DNA of 64,000 nt from Rhodobacterales bacterium LSUCC0031 (GCA_015689735.1 WVSP01000001.1:670001-734000); one strand, 5' to 3'. Positions 29,461 to 38,917 are shown, numbered from the stretch's first letter. Made by a program: numbers and translations. The notes: generated by a model from the letters alone, not told the origin.

Positions 29461-30360
29461 ATGGTGGCGCAAATCATCGACGGCAAAGCCTTTGCAGCAA
29501 AGGTGCGGGCGCAGGTGGCGACCCATGTCGCGGCGTTGAAGGCCGGGCATGGGATCGTGCCAGGGCTCGCCGTGGTGCTGGTGGGCGAGGATCCGGCGAG
29601 CCAAGTCTATGTGAAGAACAAGGGCCTACAGACCGTCGAGGCGGGGATGGCGAGTTTCGAGCACAAGCTCGATGCCAGCACACCCGAGGCCGACATCCTT
29701 GCGCTGGTGGCGAAACTCAACGCCGACCCTTCGGTGCATGGTATCTTGGTGCAATTGCCGCTGCCTGCCCATGTCGATGCGGCCAAGGTGATCAACGCCA
29801 TCAACCCGGCCAAGGATGTGGACGGGTTCCATATCTCGAATGTCGGTCTCTTGGCCACGGGGCAAAAGGCTTTGGTGCCTTGCACGCCCTTGGGCTGCCT
29901 GATGATGCTGCGGGATTATCACGGCGATCTGTCAGGGATGGAGGCGGTGGTATTGGGCCGCTCGAACATTGTGGGCAAGCCGATGGCGCAGCTCTTGCTG
30001 GGCGATAGCTGCACCGTGACGGTGGCCCATTCGCGCACCCGCGATCTGGGTGAGGTTTGCCGCCGCGCCGATATCCTTGTGGCGGCCGTGGGGCGGCCGG
30101 AGATGATCCCGGGCGATTGGGTCAAGCCCGGGGCGACCGTGATCGATGTGGGCATCAACCGGGTTCCCCATCCCGACGACCCGTCCAAGACGCGGCTCGT
30201 GGGCGATTGCCATTACGAGAGTTGCGCGGCTGTTGCTGGTGCCATCACGCCTGTGCCGGGCGGCGTGGGGCCGATGACCATCGCCTGTCTTTTGGCCAAT
30301 ACGCTGACGGCCTGTTGCCGCGCGCATGATTTGGCCGAGCCCGAGGGCCTGACCGCCTGA
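29461..30360 (+). CDS. folD: Bifunctional methylenetetrahydrofolate dehydrogenase/cyclohydrolase
   Basis: Interconverts 5,10-methylene-THF, methenyl-THF and 10-formyl-THF. 299 residues with the substrate region [14 protein letters not shown] (containing the YxxxK catalytic Lys), the block [20 protein letters not shown], the NADP-binding [15 protein letters not shown] and the closing [19 protein letters not shown] chose ATG 29461 (MVAQIIDGK) with GAAGGA upstream; an ATG at 29428 would add 11 residues. Confidence 0.95.
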   Translation: MVAQIIDGKAFAAKVRAQVATHVAALKAGHGIVPGLAVVLVGEDPASQVYVKNKGLQTVEAGMASFEHKLDASTPEADILALVAKLNADPSVHGILVQLPLPAHVDAAKVINAINPAKDVDGFHISNVGLLATGQKALVPCTPLGCLMMLRDYHGDLSGMEAVVLGRSNIVGKPMAQLLLGDSCTVTVAHSRTRDLGEVCRRADILVAAVGRPEMIPGDWVKPGATVIDVGINRVPHPDDPSKTRLVGDCHYESCAAVAGAITPVPGGVGPMTIACLLANTLTACCRAHDLAEPEGLTA

Positions 30361-30449
30361 TCTGTCTTGATCTGCTTGTGAAAAACTTGATCCAAGGGGC
30401 AGCTTGGTTAGGTTACTGAGGCGAGTTTATGCCGAGTTAGTCGTGGTTC

Positions 30450-31385
30450 ATGGTCTCTTTGCGTCTTGGTTTATCGGGTGCGGGGCATAGCCCGTTTCTT
30501 GCCACCCTGTTCTTGTGGTTCTTGGGTAGCCTTGCCCTTGGGTTGATGGGGCCATACGGCACTTGGGCTGCCTTGCCCTTGGCATGGCGGGTGCTGTTTT
30601 GGGGTGCGGTGCTGATCATGGCCATCGCGGTCGGTATCGCCATCGCCAACGCTGCCGTTCGCACTGGCCGGGCCTTGTTCCCGCCCCGCCCATTCATTTT
30701 GCTTGCGGCGCAAGGGACGATGGGCGCGCTTATCCTTGGGCCGATCATTTGGGCGCTTTGCCGTCGCTTGCCACAGGCGGATCCGGCCCTTGTTCCAGAT
30801 CTGGGCAAGGTCATGCTTGCGGTGCTGGCGCTTTGGCTTTGCGTGGCGGTCTTGCGCGGCCTGCCCGGTGGACGATTGCAGGCACCCTTTCTGCTCGACC
30901 CGTTTCCATCATCGACGGGCGCAACACGCATATCCCCGATCGCAGAACAGAAATGCGACGCTCGCCCTGCTTTTCTTGCGCGTGCAGGACTTGATCTTCC
31001 CGGTGCCGTGATGCGCATCTCGGCCGATAATCACTATCTCATGATCCAGACGACCCATGGTCGTGGCCGCGTGATGATGCGGTTTCGCGATGCGCTGCCG
31101 GATCTTGAAGCTGAGCAGGGGCTTCGCATTCATCGTTCACATTGGGTGGCAGCCGGGGCCGTGTCGCATCTGGTGGCTGAAGGGCGCCGTCACTTCGTGG
31201 TGTTGGCCGATGGGGCGCGTTTGCCTGTGAGCCAATCCTATCTCGCGCAATTGCAGGCCATGTGCCGGTACGATCAACGGGGCATCGGTAGGCGGATGGG
31301 CGGCGTGCCGAGCAAGATCGCCTCGGCACCGCTGGCCATCAACTCCGCCAGCGCAGGGCGGTCGCAAAACAGCCCACCGGTATAG
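30450..31385 (+). CDS. Membrane-anchored LytTR-type DNA-binding protein
   Basis: 311 residues. Four hydrophobic segments occupy about residues 15-155 (for example ATLFLWFLGSLALGLMG and VLFWGAVLIMAIAVGIAIAN). A LytTR domain at ~185-272 follows (AVMRISADNHYLMIQTTHG, LRIHRSHWVAAGAV, FVVLADGARLPVSQSYL). LytTR domains bind direct repeats. This one has no receiver domain, so it probably senses through its membrane part. The last ~37 codons overlap the 3' end of the opposite-strand pdeM gene. The start ATG has no clear ribosome site. Confidence 0.75.
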   Translation: MVSLRLGLSGAGHSPFLATLFLWFLGSLALGLMGPYGTWAALPLAWRVLFWGAVLIMAIAVGIAIANAAVRTGRALFPPRPFILLAAQGTMGALILGPIIWALCRRLPQADPALVPDLGKVMLAVLALWLCVAVLRGLPGGRLQAPFLLDPFPSSTGATRISPIAEQKCDARPAFLARAGLDLPGAVMRISADNHYLMIQTTHGRGRVMMRFRDALPDLEAEQGLRIHRSHWVAAGAVSHLVAEGRRHFVVLADGARLPVSQSYLAQLQAMCRYDQRGIGRRMGGVPSKIASAPLAINSASAGRSQNSPPV

Positions 31386-31936
31386 GCGCCATAGGCTGGC
31401 AAGATCAGGCGATCGCGGTCAAACAAGAAACATGGGCGGCTAAGGCGACGGCCGCGCAACACAAGGCGCGCCTTGGGGTGGTAATGTCCTGAGACTTCGC
31501 CTGTGGCGGGTGGCGCGGCGATGTGGCGAAACACCAAGCGACCGTGGCGATAGTCGGCCAAGTGCGTGCCGCCCAGATTGATAGGGCCGGGATCATGGTT
31601 GCCCGAAATCCAGACCCAACGCCGTCCAGCCATCAGGGTGGACAGTCGATCCTTGGGCGCATCTGCCAATGTTTCGGCTGCGGTCACATCATCGAAGCTA
31701 TCGCCGAGGCAGATCACCGTCGCAGGGTCCGTCGCAGCGATATCCTGCGCCAAGCGGTCAAGCGTTGCTATCGTCTCGTAGGGTGGCAAAAGCGGTCCAC
31801 CGCGCCGCGCCATACGGTCAGATTTCCCAAGATGGAGGTCAGAGACACAAATCACCCGTTGTGCAGGCCAGAACAGCCCGCCCGACGGCAGTGCGAGCAA
31901 GGTTTCACCTTGGAAAATGAAGGTATGAGCGGTCAT
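31274..31936 (-). CDS. pdeM: Ligase-associated DNA damage response endonuclease PdeM
   Basis: 220-residue calcineurin-type metallophosphoesterase with the metal motifs VSDLHLGK, CLGDSFDD, WISGNHDPG and SGHYHPKARL in order. This small family is typically encoded beside an Lhr-like helicase, an ATP-dependent DNA ligase and an exonuclease. Here the helicase is directly upstream on the same strand (42 bases). ATG 31936 is preferred; a TTG at 31972 would add 12 residues. Its 3' end overlaps the convergent LytTR gene by 112 bases. Confidence 0.85.
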   Translation of the reverse strand: MTAHTFIFQGETLLALPSGGLFWPAQRVICVSDLHLGKSDRMARRGGPLLPPYETIATLDRLAQDIAATDPATVICLGDSFDDVTAAETLADAPKDRLSTLMAGRRWVWISGNHDPGPINLGGTHLADYRHGRLVFRHIAAPPATGEVSGHYHPKARLVLRGRRLSRPCFLFDRDRLILPAYGAYTGGLFCDRPALAELMASGAEAILLGTPPIRLPMPR

Positions 31937-31978
31937 ATCGCGGTGATAGGCACGCAAGGATGGCTTGGGCAAGGGGCG

Positions 31979-34393
31979 TCAGGGTACGAGGCCTGCCGTC
32001 GTCATCAGGCGCGCGGCCTCGGCTTCAAGCAGGCGTTGATCGGCCATGCCAGCGATCGGGATGCGCCCCGGCTCAAGGAAGAGCGGTGCCGCCAAGGGGC
32101 TGACGCGGGGCAGGCGCACATGGTCGATCCGGCCCGCAATGCGCGCCAGCATCCCCTCGATCCGGCCGAAATCGACCAAGCCGCGCATCGCCTCAGTTCG
32201 TGTAATCGCGAGCATGATGTGGCCGGGGTCGTATTTCCTGAGCGTGTCGTAAAGAATATCGGTCGAAAACGTCGCCTGTCGCCCGGATTTGCGCGCAGCA
32301 CCGGGCTGGTTGCGTTCAATCAGCCCCGCGATGATCGCGCTGCCCTTGAAGGTGCGCTTCATCACGGCATTGTCGGCGAGCCAGGCCTCCATGGTTTCCA
32401 CCAGATTGTCGCGCGAGAAAAGCGGGCGCGGGTCATCAAGCCGGTCCAGCCCCCAAATCAGCGTGGCGTAGTCGGTGGCGACGAACCCCATCGGGTTCAG
32501 GCCCATCCCCTCCATGCGTTGCGTGATCAAGAGGCCTAAGGTTTGCTGCGCATTGCGCCCTGCAAAGCCGTATGCCACAAGATGTTCGCGCCCATCATGG
32601 GGGAAAGTCTCCACCAACAGCCGGTCGCGTTCGGGCAGGCGGCTGATCTTGCGCTGAAGCGCCAGCCAATCGCGCGTATGTTGCGGCAGGCCGGGCCAGT
32701 CGCTTTGTCGAAACATCTCCAAGATGCGGTCGGAAAGCTGGGTTGAGGTCGCGAATTTCGTTCCCATGAAGGTCGCGATCTTGGGTTTTTGGGTGGGGGT
32801 ACGGCTGACCTCGACCACCATCTCGCGCAGGCCCTCGAAACGGACGATCTGGCCGCCGATCAGGAAGGTATCACCCTTGCGCAGCGCGGCAGCGAAATAT
32901 TCTTCGACCTCGCCCAAAGGGGCGCCGCCACGCGTTTTTTGATAGCGGACCTGCATCTTGTCGGCATCGACGATGGTGCCGATATTCATGCGGATGCGCG
33001 CGGCGCGGCGGGGGTCGCGCAACTGCCATTGGCCGTCCGGCCCTTGGATCAGCCTTTGCCACTGGTCATAGGCCCTGAGCGCATAGCCCCCCGTCGCCGC
33101 AAACTCGAGGCAGCGGTCGAAGGTTTCGCGCGCCAGATCGGCATAGGCACCCGTTTGGCGCACCTCTTCGAAGAGTTCATCGGCGCGGAACGGTCCGGCG
33201 CAGGCGCGGATCAAGATATGCTGGCACAGCACATCGAGCGGGCCGGTATGGTCGGTATCGCCGTCAAGCTGATGGGCGCGCACGGCATCGAGTGCCGCGG
33301 TGCATTCGATCACCTCGAAGCGGTTGGCGGGTACGATCAGCGCCTTGGAGGGTGCATTGTAGCGGTGATTTGCCCGACCGATGCGCTGCACAAGGCGCTT
33401 CACGTTCTTCGGCGCGCCGATCTGGATCACCAGATCCACATCGCCCCAATCGATCCCCAGATCGAGCGACCCGGTGCAGACAATCGCGCGCAAGCGGCCC
33501 TCGACCATCGCCTGTTCCACCTTTTCGCGCTGTTCGCGGGCGAGCGCGCCATGGTGGATGCCGATGGGCAGTTGGTCGTCATTAGCCAGCCATAGGTGGT
33601 GAAAGAATAACTCCGCCTGCGCGCGGGTGTTGTGAAAGATCAGCGTCGTGCGGTGTTTCTTGATCTCGGCCAGCACCGCCGAAATGGCGTATTTGCCGCC
33701 ACCACCCGACCATGGCGGCGGGGCCTCGATCGTGAGCATGGCGATATCGGGGTCGGGGCCGGGATCAGCTTGCAGGATGTCGCAAGGGTCGGGATGGCAT
33801 GCAAGGATTCGGGCAATGGCGGCGGGGTCTTCGACGGTGGCCGACAATCCCACGCGGCGCAGGCCGGGGGCCAGCGTGGAAAGTCGCGAGAGCGCGAGCA
33901 TCAGCTGGTCGCCGCGCTTGCTTTCGGCGAGCGCATGGATCTCATCGACGATGATGCGCTTCAGCCCTGCAAATATGCGGTCGGCATCCGAGTAAGAGAC
34001 CAAGAGCGCAAGGGATTCGGGCGTCGTCAGCAGGATATGCGGCGGGTCGGCGCGCTGACGCCGCTTGGTATGCGACGATGTATCGCCAGTACGATCCTCG
34101 ACCCGGATGGGTAGGCCCATCTCGGTGATCGGCCCTGTCAGGTTGCGCTTGATATCGGCGGCTAGCGCCTTAAGCGGCGAGACGTAAAGCGTGTGAAGCC
34201 CTTGGTGAGATCCATCGGCCAGATCGGCGAGCGTCGGCAGGAAGCCTGCCATCGTCTTGCCTCCACCTGTGGGCGCGATCAGCAATTGGCAGGGCTGATC
34301 GGCCCGGTCCAGCATCGCTTGCTGGTGGGGGTGGATCGACCAGCCGCGGCTGTCGAACCAGCCGGTGATCTGGGGGGGCAGGGCGCGCGTCAT
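31979..34393 (-). CDS. Ligase-associated DNA damage response DEXH-box helicase (Lhr-like)
   Basis: 804-residue superfamily 2 helicase. Walker A APTGGGKTMAG (40-50) is followed by motif Ia YVSPLKALAADIKRNL, motif II DEIH (~148), motif III LSATVEDP, motif V/VI SLDLGIDWGDVDLVIQ and LVQRIGRANHR, then the Lhr-core winged helix and beta-barrel. The length fits the short Lhr class linked to DNA ligase modules. In related genomes ligase and exonuclease genes are adjacent. Here the gene upstream is a Tad-associated ATPase, so the module is incomplete at this locus. Confidence 0.88.
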   Translation of the reverse strand: MTRALPPQITGWFDSRGWSIHPHQQAMLDRADQPCQLLIAPTGGGKTMAGFLPTLADLADGSHQGLHTLYVSPLKALAADIKRNLTGPITEMGLPIRVEDRTGDTSSHTKRRQRADPPHILLTTPESLALLVSYSDADRIFAGLKRIIVDEIHALAESKRGDQLMLALSRLSTLAPGLRRVGLSATVEDPAAIARILACHPDPCDILQADPGPDPDIAMLTIEAPPPWSGGGGKYAISAVLAEIKKHRTTLIFHNTRAQAELFFHHLWLANDDQLPIGIHHGALAREQREKVEQAMVEGRLRAIVCTGSLDLGIDWGDVDLVIQIGAPKNVKRLVQRIGRANHRYNAPSKALIVPANRFEVIECTAALDAVRAHQLDGDTDHTGPLDVLCQHILIRACAGPFRADELFEEVRQTGAYADLARETFDRCLEFAATGGYALRAYDQWQRLIQGPDGQWQLRDPRRAARIRMNIGTIVDADKMQVRYQKTRGGAPLGEVEEYFAAALRKGDTFLIGGQIVRFEGLREMVVEVSRTPTQKPKIATFMGTKFATSTQLSDRILEMFRQSDWPGLPQHTRDWLALQRKISRLPERDRLLVETFPHDGREHLVAYGFAGRNAQQTLGLLITQRMEGMGLNPMGFVATDYATLIWGLDRLDDPRPLFSRDNLVETMEAWLADNAVMKRTFKGSAIIAGLIERNQPGAARKSGRQATFSTDILYDTLRKYDPGHIMLAITRTEAMRGLVDFGRIEGMLARIAGRIDHVRLPRVSPLAAPLFLEPGRIPIAGMADQRLLEAEAARLMTTAGLVP

Positions 34394-34485
34394 GCCCCCT
34401 TAGATAACCGCTTGTGCGCCTTTGGCCATGGGGGGTGATTTTGCTGGCACAAAGCGCATGCGAAAAAATCGGGTTTTTCGCCCCC

Positions 34486-35808
34486 TCAATGCACGATCTT
34501 CTCGTCCTTGACGAAGAGGTTCTCCCACGCCCGGTCGATGAATTCGGGACGCATCTGGTAGGGGATGCCCTCAAAATCGCAGATCGCCTTGATCTGGTCG
34601 CACAGAAAGACCGGGTGATAATTGGCATAGGTGTGCTCGATCGTAGGGTATTTGGTCTTCAGCAGATGCACGAGCGAGGCCTGATCGAGGGGGATGCCCT
34701 TTTTCTTGGCGACCAGTGCGAAGATCTTGAGGAATTGTTCCTGCGTCGGGCCGTCGATCTTGACCTTGAAAAAGATCCGGCGAAGGGCGGCTTGATCGAA
34801 GATCTCGTTGGGGTGGAAGTTGGTCGAGAACACCACCAGCGTGTCGAAGGGTACCTCGAACTTTTCGCCCGATTGCAGCGCGACAATATCATAGGCGTTT
34901 TCCATCGGAACGATCCAGCGGTTAATCAAAGCTTGCGGCGGCTCTTCCTGGCGGCCGAGGTCGTCGACGATGAAAACCCCACCGGTGGATTTCAACTGGA
35001 GGCTGGCCTGATAGGTCCGGCTGACCGCGTTGTAGTTCAGATCGAGCATCGACAGCGTCAATTCGCCCCCCGTCATCACCGTGGGGCGCGTGCAGAGAAG
35101 ATACCGCGTATCATGGCGGGCGGCATTCTTGCGCAGCGGGCTGTTCTCGGCATGCTCATCGGCCTGATTGACCGGCGTATGGACGATGGGATCGAACATG
35201 GTGATTACCTGACCTGCATAAGCCAGTGCATGCGGGATATAGATATTGTCGCCCATGGCCTTGCGGATGCCCTCGGCGATCGAGGATTTGCCGTTGCCCG
35301 GTGGGCCATACATCAAGACCGACCGCCCCGATCCAACTGCGGGACCAAGCTGGTCAAGCAGACCATGCGGCAAGATCAAATCGCCCATGGCCCTTTCCAA
35401 CATTGCGCGCGTCAGCTTTTTGTCGCGGATCGACTGGCGTTTGACCTGTTCTCTGTAGGCGGCAAGGGGTACGGGCATCGGGCCATAATATTCCGATTGC
35501 CCAAGCGCATCGAGGGCGCGCGCCTTGCCACGATCGGTCAATTGAAAGCCCAGCTCGCTGCCGGATGTTGCGTGTAAGGTGCCGGTGGCTTGCATCAGCC
35601 CCATATCACGCAATGCGTCGATCAGCGTTTGGGTGAGTGGAACGGGCAGCGCGATGGCCTGCGCGATGTCAGAGGACTTTTCGATATTCTGGCGAAATAC
35701 CGTCTTGAGCAGAATGTCGCGCATCATCACAGGGGTCAGCCCCGTATCCGAGAGCTGGCGCAAGGGCGGGGGTGCCAAGGCATCGGTCGGCACGGTCTGG
35801 ATATTCAT
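34486..35808 (-). CDS. AAA ATPase with N-terminal winged-helix-like domain, end of the Tad locus
   Basis: 440 residues. Residues ~20-105 look like a winged helix (RDILLKTVFRQNIEKSSDIA, then LIDALRDMGLMQATG and LTDRGKARALDAL), followed by SEYYGPMPVPLAAYREQV. A MoxR/AAA-type ATPase has Walker A GPPGNGKS (168-175), Walker B GGVFIVDDLGRQ (Asp282) and a sensor in VFSTNFHPNEIFD. Soluble. Start ATG 35808 has GTGGGG upstream. It is the last gene after the prepilin peptidase, about 87 bases downstream and on the same strand. The function is not known to me. Regulation or assembly of the pilus is an inference from position. Confidence 0.75.
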   Translation of the reverse strand: MNIQTVPTDALAPPPLRQLSDTGLTPVMMRDILLKTVFRQNIEKSSDIAQAIALPVPLTQTLIDALRDMGLMQATGTLHATSGSELGFQLTDRGKARALDALGQSEYYGPMPVPLAAYREQVKRQSIRDKKLTRAMLERAMGDLILPHGLLDQLGPAVGSGRSVLMYGPPGNGKSSIAEGIRKAMGDNIYIPHALAYAGQVITMFDPIVHTPVNQADEHAENSPLRKNAARHDTRYLLCTRPTVMTGGELTLSMLDLNYNAVSRTYQASLQLKSTGGVFIVDDLGRQEEPPQALINRWIVPMENAYDIVALQSGEKFEVPFDTLVVFSTNFHPNEIFDQAALRRIFFKVKIDGPTQEQFLKIFALVAKKKGIPLDQASLVHLLKTKYPTIEHTYANYHPVFLCDQIKAICDFEGIPYQMRPEFIDRAWENLFVKDEKIVH

Positions 35809-35894
35809 TTGCGACCCCACGGGATTTCATGTTGTCGCGTACAATCACCTGAAAATGCGGCGCTTTATCGGCGAAGTTAGGAAAGTGATGGGGC

Positions 35895-36398
35895 CTATGC
35901 CCCTGTGGTCACCCCCATGACCATGTAGATGACTAACGCCCCTGCCAACGCAATCCCCATCGGGAATAGCTTGCCCTGCTCCCACGAGGCCCAATCGGGC
36001 GTTGCACGGCGCAAGGCGGGAATACGCCCGGCCAGCCGATGCATGACCCATGATCCGATCAAGGCCAACGAGAAGAGCATCAGGAAAAATAGCCCATCAC
36101 CTGGCACCACGAACGGCGCCATGGCGGCGGCAAATTTTGCATCGCCCGCCCCCACGAGCCCGAGCGCGCTGATCACAAAGCCCATGATCAAGACGATGCC
36201 CAAGGCCGCTAGCCGCCACAAATAGGCCTCAAAGGGCAAGATGAGCAGCCCAATCACCGCAAAGCCCCCCGCCAAGGCCAAGACGGCGATATTGGGAATA
36301 CGCATGCTGCGCAGATCGCTGAGCGCGACCCAGATGCAGATCGGGAGCACGAGGGGCAGGAACCAGATCGCTTCGGCATGTGACAGGGCAAGCGACAT
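35895..36398 (-). CDS. cpaA: Prepilin peptidase (TadV/CpaA)
   Basis: 167-residue membrane aspartic peptidase of family A24. The two catalytic Asp residues are visible: Asp28 in LSDLRSMRIPN and Asp86 in GLVGAGDAKFAA. It lacks the N-methylase domain, as in Tad-type enzymes. It should cleave the Flp-type pilins after their Gly14. The start codon abuts the stop of the TPR lipoprotein gene (shared base 36398). Confidence 0.9.
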   Translation of the reverse strand: MSLALSHAEAIWFLPLVLPICIWVALSDLRSMRIPNIAVLALAGGFAVIGLLILPFEAYLWRLAALGIVLIMGFVISALGLVGAGDAKFAAAMAPFVVPGDGLFFLMLFSLALIGSWVMHRLAGRIPALRRATPDWASWEQGKLFPMGIALAGALVIYMVMGVTTGA

Positions 36399-37258
36399 CA
36401 GCGGCGAACCTCCGTTTCGAGGGTTTCGAGCGCGCGCACGGCGGCCTCAAAATGCTGGGGATGGGTTTCAATTGCATCGGCCAAGAGGCCGCGGCCGGTG
36501 TCGATTTGGCCTTGGCGAATAGCGGCAAGGCCCGCAGTATGCAAAAGCTGGGCGCGTTCGATCTCGCTCATGCGGATCAGGGGCATTTGGTAATTGCCTT
36601 GCGCGGCGCGGGCCATGACAAGGTTATTCTTGGCTGTGAACAGGCTGGGGTCATAGCTGACCGCCTTGACGAACAAGGTTTCGGCTCCAGTGAAATCGCC
36701 GCGTGACAGGCGGGAAAATCCCCAATTATTCAGAACATTGGCGGGTCGTGTCGTCAGGCCTGCGGCGGTTTCGTAGAAATGGTCGGCCCGCGCCCATTCC
36801 TGGTTGCTATCGGCGACCATCGCTTCAAGGCGGTAGCGTTCGTAGGTTTCGAATGTCGGTGGCACAAGATCAAGCTGGCGCTCGGCCTCGGCCCAGTCGC
36901 CAGCGCGGATCAAGGCACCGGCAAAGTCGATGCGATCTTGTTCTTGCACATCCTCATGGCTGATGATCTCGCGCCAGAGCGGAATGGCTTCATCGGCACG
37001 CCCCGCGCGGACCAGACTTGAGGCAAGCCCACGTCGAAAATCGAGGCGCTGGGGCTGTTCGCGTGCCGCGCGCTGGAAATAAGCGACGGCTTCTTCGGGC
37101 GTCGCAGCTGACAACATGATCTCGCTGAGATTGGCGTCGTCGATCACGCTGAGCGGGTCCAGCGCCCGGTTCACAGCGGGTGCATTGGTCGTGTCGCACG
37201 CGGCCAAGCCGATCAATGCGAAAGCGACCGCCAGCAAGATCCGGGGGTGGAGTGACAT
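36398..37258 (-). CDS. TPR lipoprotein of the Tad locus
   Basis: 286 residues: a lipoprotein signal with lipobox LAAC (Cys21), then about six TPR-like helical pairs (ATPEEAVAYFQRAAREQPQ, DEAIPLWREIISHEDV, DFTGAETLFVKAVSYDP). TadD-type pilotins of Tad systems are TPR lipoproteins; this is the second such gene in the locus. Co-transcribed with tadD-like and cpaA genes. Confidence 0.8.
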   Translation of the reverse strand: MSLHPRILLAVAFALIGLAACDTTNAPAVNRALDPLSVIDDANLSEIMLSAATPEEAVAYFQRAAREQPQRLDFRRGLASSLVRAGRADEAIPLWREIISHEDVQEQDRIDFAGALIRAGDWAEAERQLDLVPPTFETYERYRLEAMVADSNQEWARADHFYETAAGLTTRPANVLNNWGFSRLSRGDFTGAETLFVKAVSYDPSLFTAKNNLVMARAAQGNYQMPLIRMSEIERAQLLHTAGLAAIRQGQIDTGRGLLADAIETHPQHFEAAVRALETLETEVRR

Positions 37259-37297
37259 GGCGACCTCTTACTGCTCTTACTACATGCACCGTCCCGG

Positions 37298-37888
37298 TTA
37301 CGGTTCACCCAGAAGTGTATACACACCCTCGCTGCGCCGAATGAGGTTGGTGCTCTTTTGATTATTTTCATCACTATAGATGACATTTTCCATTCTTGCG
37401 ATAGCGCGTCGTAGGTTCTCGCGGATCGCGTCAGATTGGCCACTATCGTGCGCAAAGGCGGCTTCGAATTGTCGCCGTGCCTCGCCGAACGCACCTTGTT
37501 CCATCAGCGCCACCCCCAGATTGTTGAGCGCCGGCACATGGACGGGATCAAGCCTGAGGGCTTGGCGGAATTGGCGTTCGGCCTGACCGATGCGCCCAAG
37601 TTTGAGATTGGCAGCGCCGATGGCGGTCAGGATGTCGGGCGTCAATCCCTGCATGCTTGCCGCGCGGTAATAGGCGCGCAAGGCCAGTTCCGGTTGGCGC
37701 GCATCCATCAAACGGTCACCGACCAGCATTTGATCCACCGTCTCTTCCAAGACAACGGTGCCACGGGGCGCTGCAATCTCGAGGTCTTGCACAATCGGAT
37801 CCAAGCGCCGCGCATCGGTCACAGGAAGACAAGCCGCAAGCGCGGATGACCCGGCCAAGACTGCTCCGATGATGCGCCCCCTCATCAT
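37298..37888 (-). CDS. tadD: TadD-like TPR lipoprotein
   Basis: 196 residues with lipobox LAAC (Cys20) and three TPR-like repeats (~70-165: RQPELALRAYYRAASMQG, GRIGQAERQFRQALRLDP, GAFGEARRQFEAAFAHD). TadD assists secretin assembly in Tad systems. It sits between tadC and a second TPR lipoprotein gene. Which of the two is the true TadD equivalent cannot be decided from sequence alone. Confidence 0.8.
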   Translation of the reverse strand: MMRGRIIGAVLAGSSALAACLPVTDARRLDPIVQDLEIAAPRGTVVLEETVDQMLVGDRLMDARQPELALRAYYRAASMQGLTPDILTAIGAANLKLGRIGQAERQFRQALRLDPVHVPALNNLGVALMEQGAFGEARRQFEAAFAHDSGQSDAIRENLRRAIARMENVIYSDENNQKSTNLIRRSEGVYTLLGEP

Positions 37889-37928
37889 GCCCTCGTTACG
37901 CGCCCCACATCACGTTAGTTTGGCCCGC

Positions 37929-38909
37929 TTACATGCCGTTTTGCAAATCCATCACTACCCCATAGACCGATGGGCCGATCAAGATGACCAGAAGCGGAGG
38001 CAGGCAAAAGACCATCGTCCCAAGGGTTAGCTTAGTGGGCAGCGCGCTGGCCTTTTCTTCAGCGCGCATCACGCGCTTGTGGCGCATTTCTTCCGCATAG
38101 ACGCGCAACGCCTCGGCGATCGATGTGCCGAAGGTGGCCGATTGGATCAACGTTGTCACAAAACTGCTGACATCTTGGATGCCGACACGTTCCGAAAAAT
38201 CGCGCAGAACGCGCACCTTGTCTTTGCCAGCCTTCATCTCGAAAGCCACGATATCGAACTCTTCCGAAAGGGAGGGATAGCCTGCGCGCATTTCTCGCGC
38301 GACACGGATGATCGACTGGTCGAGCGATTGGCCCGCCTCGACGCAGACCAACATGAGGTCAAGCGCATCGGGAAAGCCGCTGCTAATCTCCGCCATGCGG
38401 GCTTGCACGCGGCGTTGCACCCAATATTTGGGCCCATAATAGCCCAAACCACTGGGAATGAGCACCATCAAGACAGCGTCTTGGGCCGTTACAGCACCCG
38501 AGAACAAGACGAGAATTATACCAAGCACAAGCCCGGCGATGCCAAGCGCGAATTGCGCAAAATGGTACAGTTGCACCGCGCCCATCGACAGGTAACCCGC
38601 GCGCACCAGTTGCAGCCGGGCGGCGCTGTATTCCTGTTGATCCTGCGGTTCGAGATATTGAGCAAAGCGATTCAGGCGCTCATCCTTGCCGCTGCGGCGC
38701 AAACGGAAGGGCGTTTCTTGCGCCATCTCTTCGCGTTGTCGATTGCGGATGCGGTCCAGCGGATCTTTGGGCTTGAGCATCACATAAGGCAGCGCGACAC
38801 CTACCAAGGCGACGCCCAAAATACCGATCAGAAAGATCGGCCCAAACTCTCCCAGATGGGCCGTGATCTGGGCTTGGACCGGCGCGATCAGATTGTTGAG
38901 TTCCATCAC
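37929..38909 (-). CDS. tadC: Tad pilus inner-membrane platform protein TadC
   Basis: 326 residues, type II secretion F-domain protein. The N-terminal span is FGPIFLIGILGVALVGVALP, followed by a cytoplasmic helical domain. The F domain includes SSGFPDALDLMLVCVEAGQS and FVTTLIQSATFGTSIAEALR. C-terminal spans are at ~300-320. Pairs with TadB to form the platform above the TadA motor. Starts 9 bases after tadB ends. Confidence 0.92.
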   Translation of the reverse strand: MMELNNLIAPVQAQITAHLGEFGPIFLIGILGVALVGVALPYVMLKPKDPLDRIRNRQREEMAQETPFRLRRSGKDERLNRFAQYLEPQDQQEYSAARLQLVRAGYLSMGAVQLYHFAQFALGIAGLVLGIILVLFSGAVTAQDAVLMVLIPSGLGYYGPKYWVQRRVQARMAEISSGFPDALDLMLVCVEAGQSLDQSIIRVAREMRAGYPSLSEEFDIVAFEMKAGKDKVRVLRDFSERVGIQDVSSFVTTLIQSATFGTSIAEALRVYAEEMRHKRVMRAEEKASALPTKLTLGTMVFCLPPLLVILIGPSVYGVVMDLQNGM

Positions 38910-38917
38910 TGTGTCCC

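Noticed and set aside
30361-30449. FNR site before the LytTR gene
   Set aside because: Two TTGAT half-sites are present, but neither has an ATCAA partner at the right distance.
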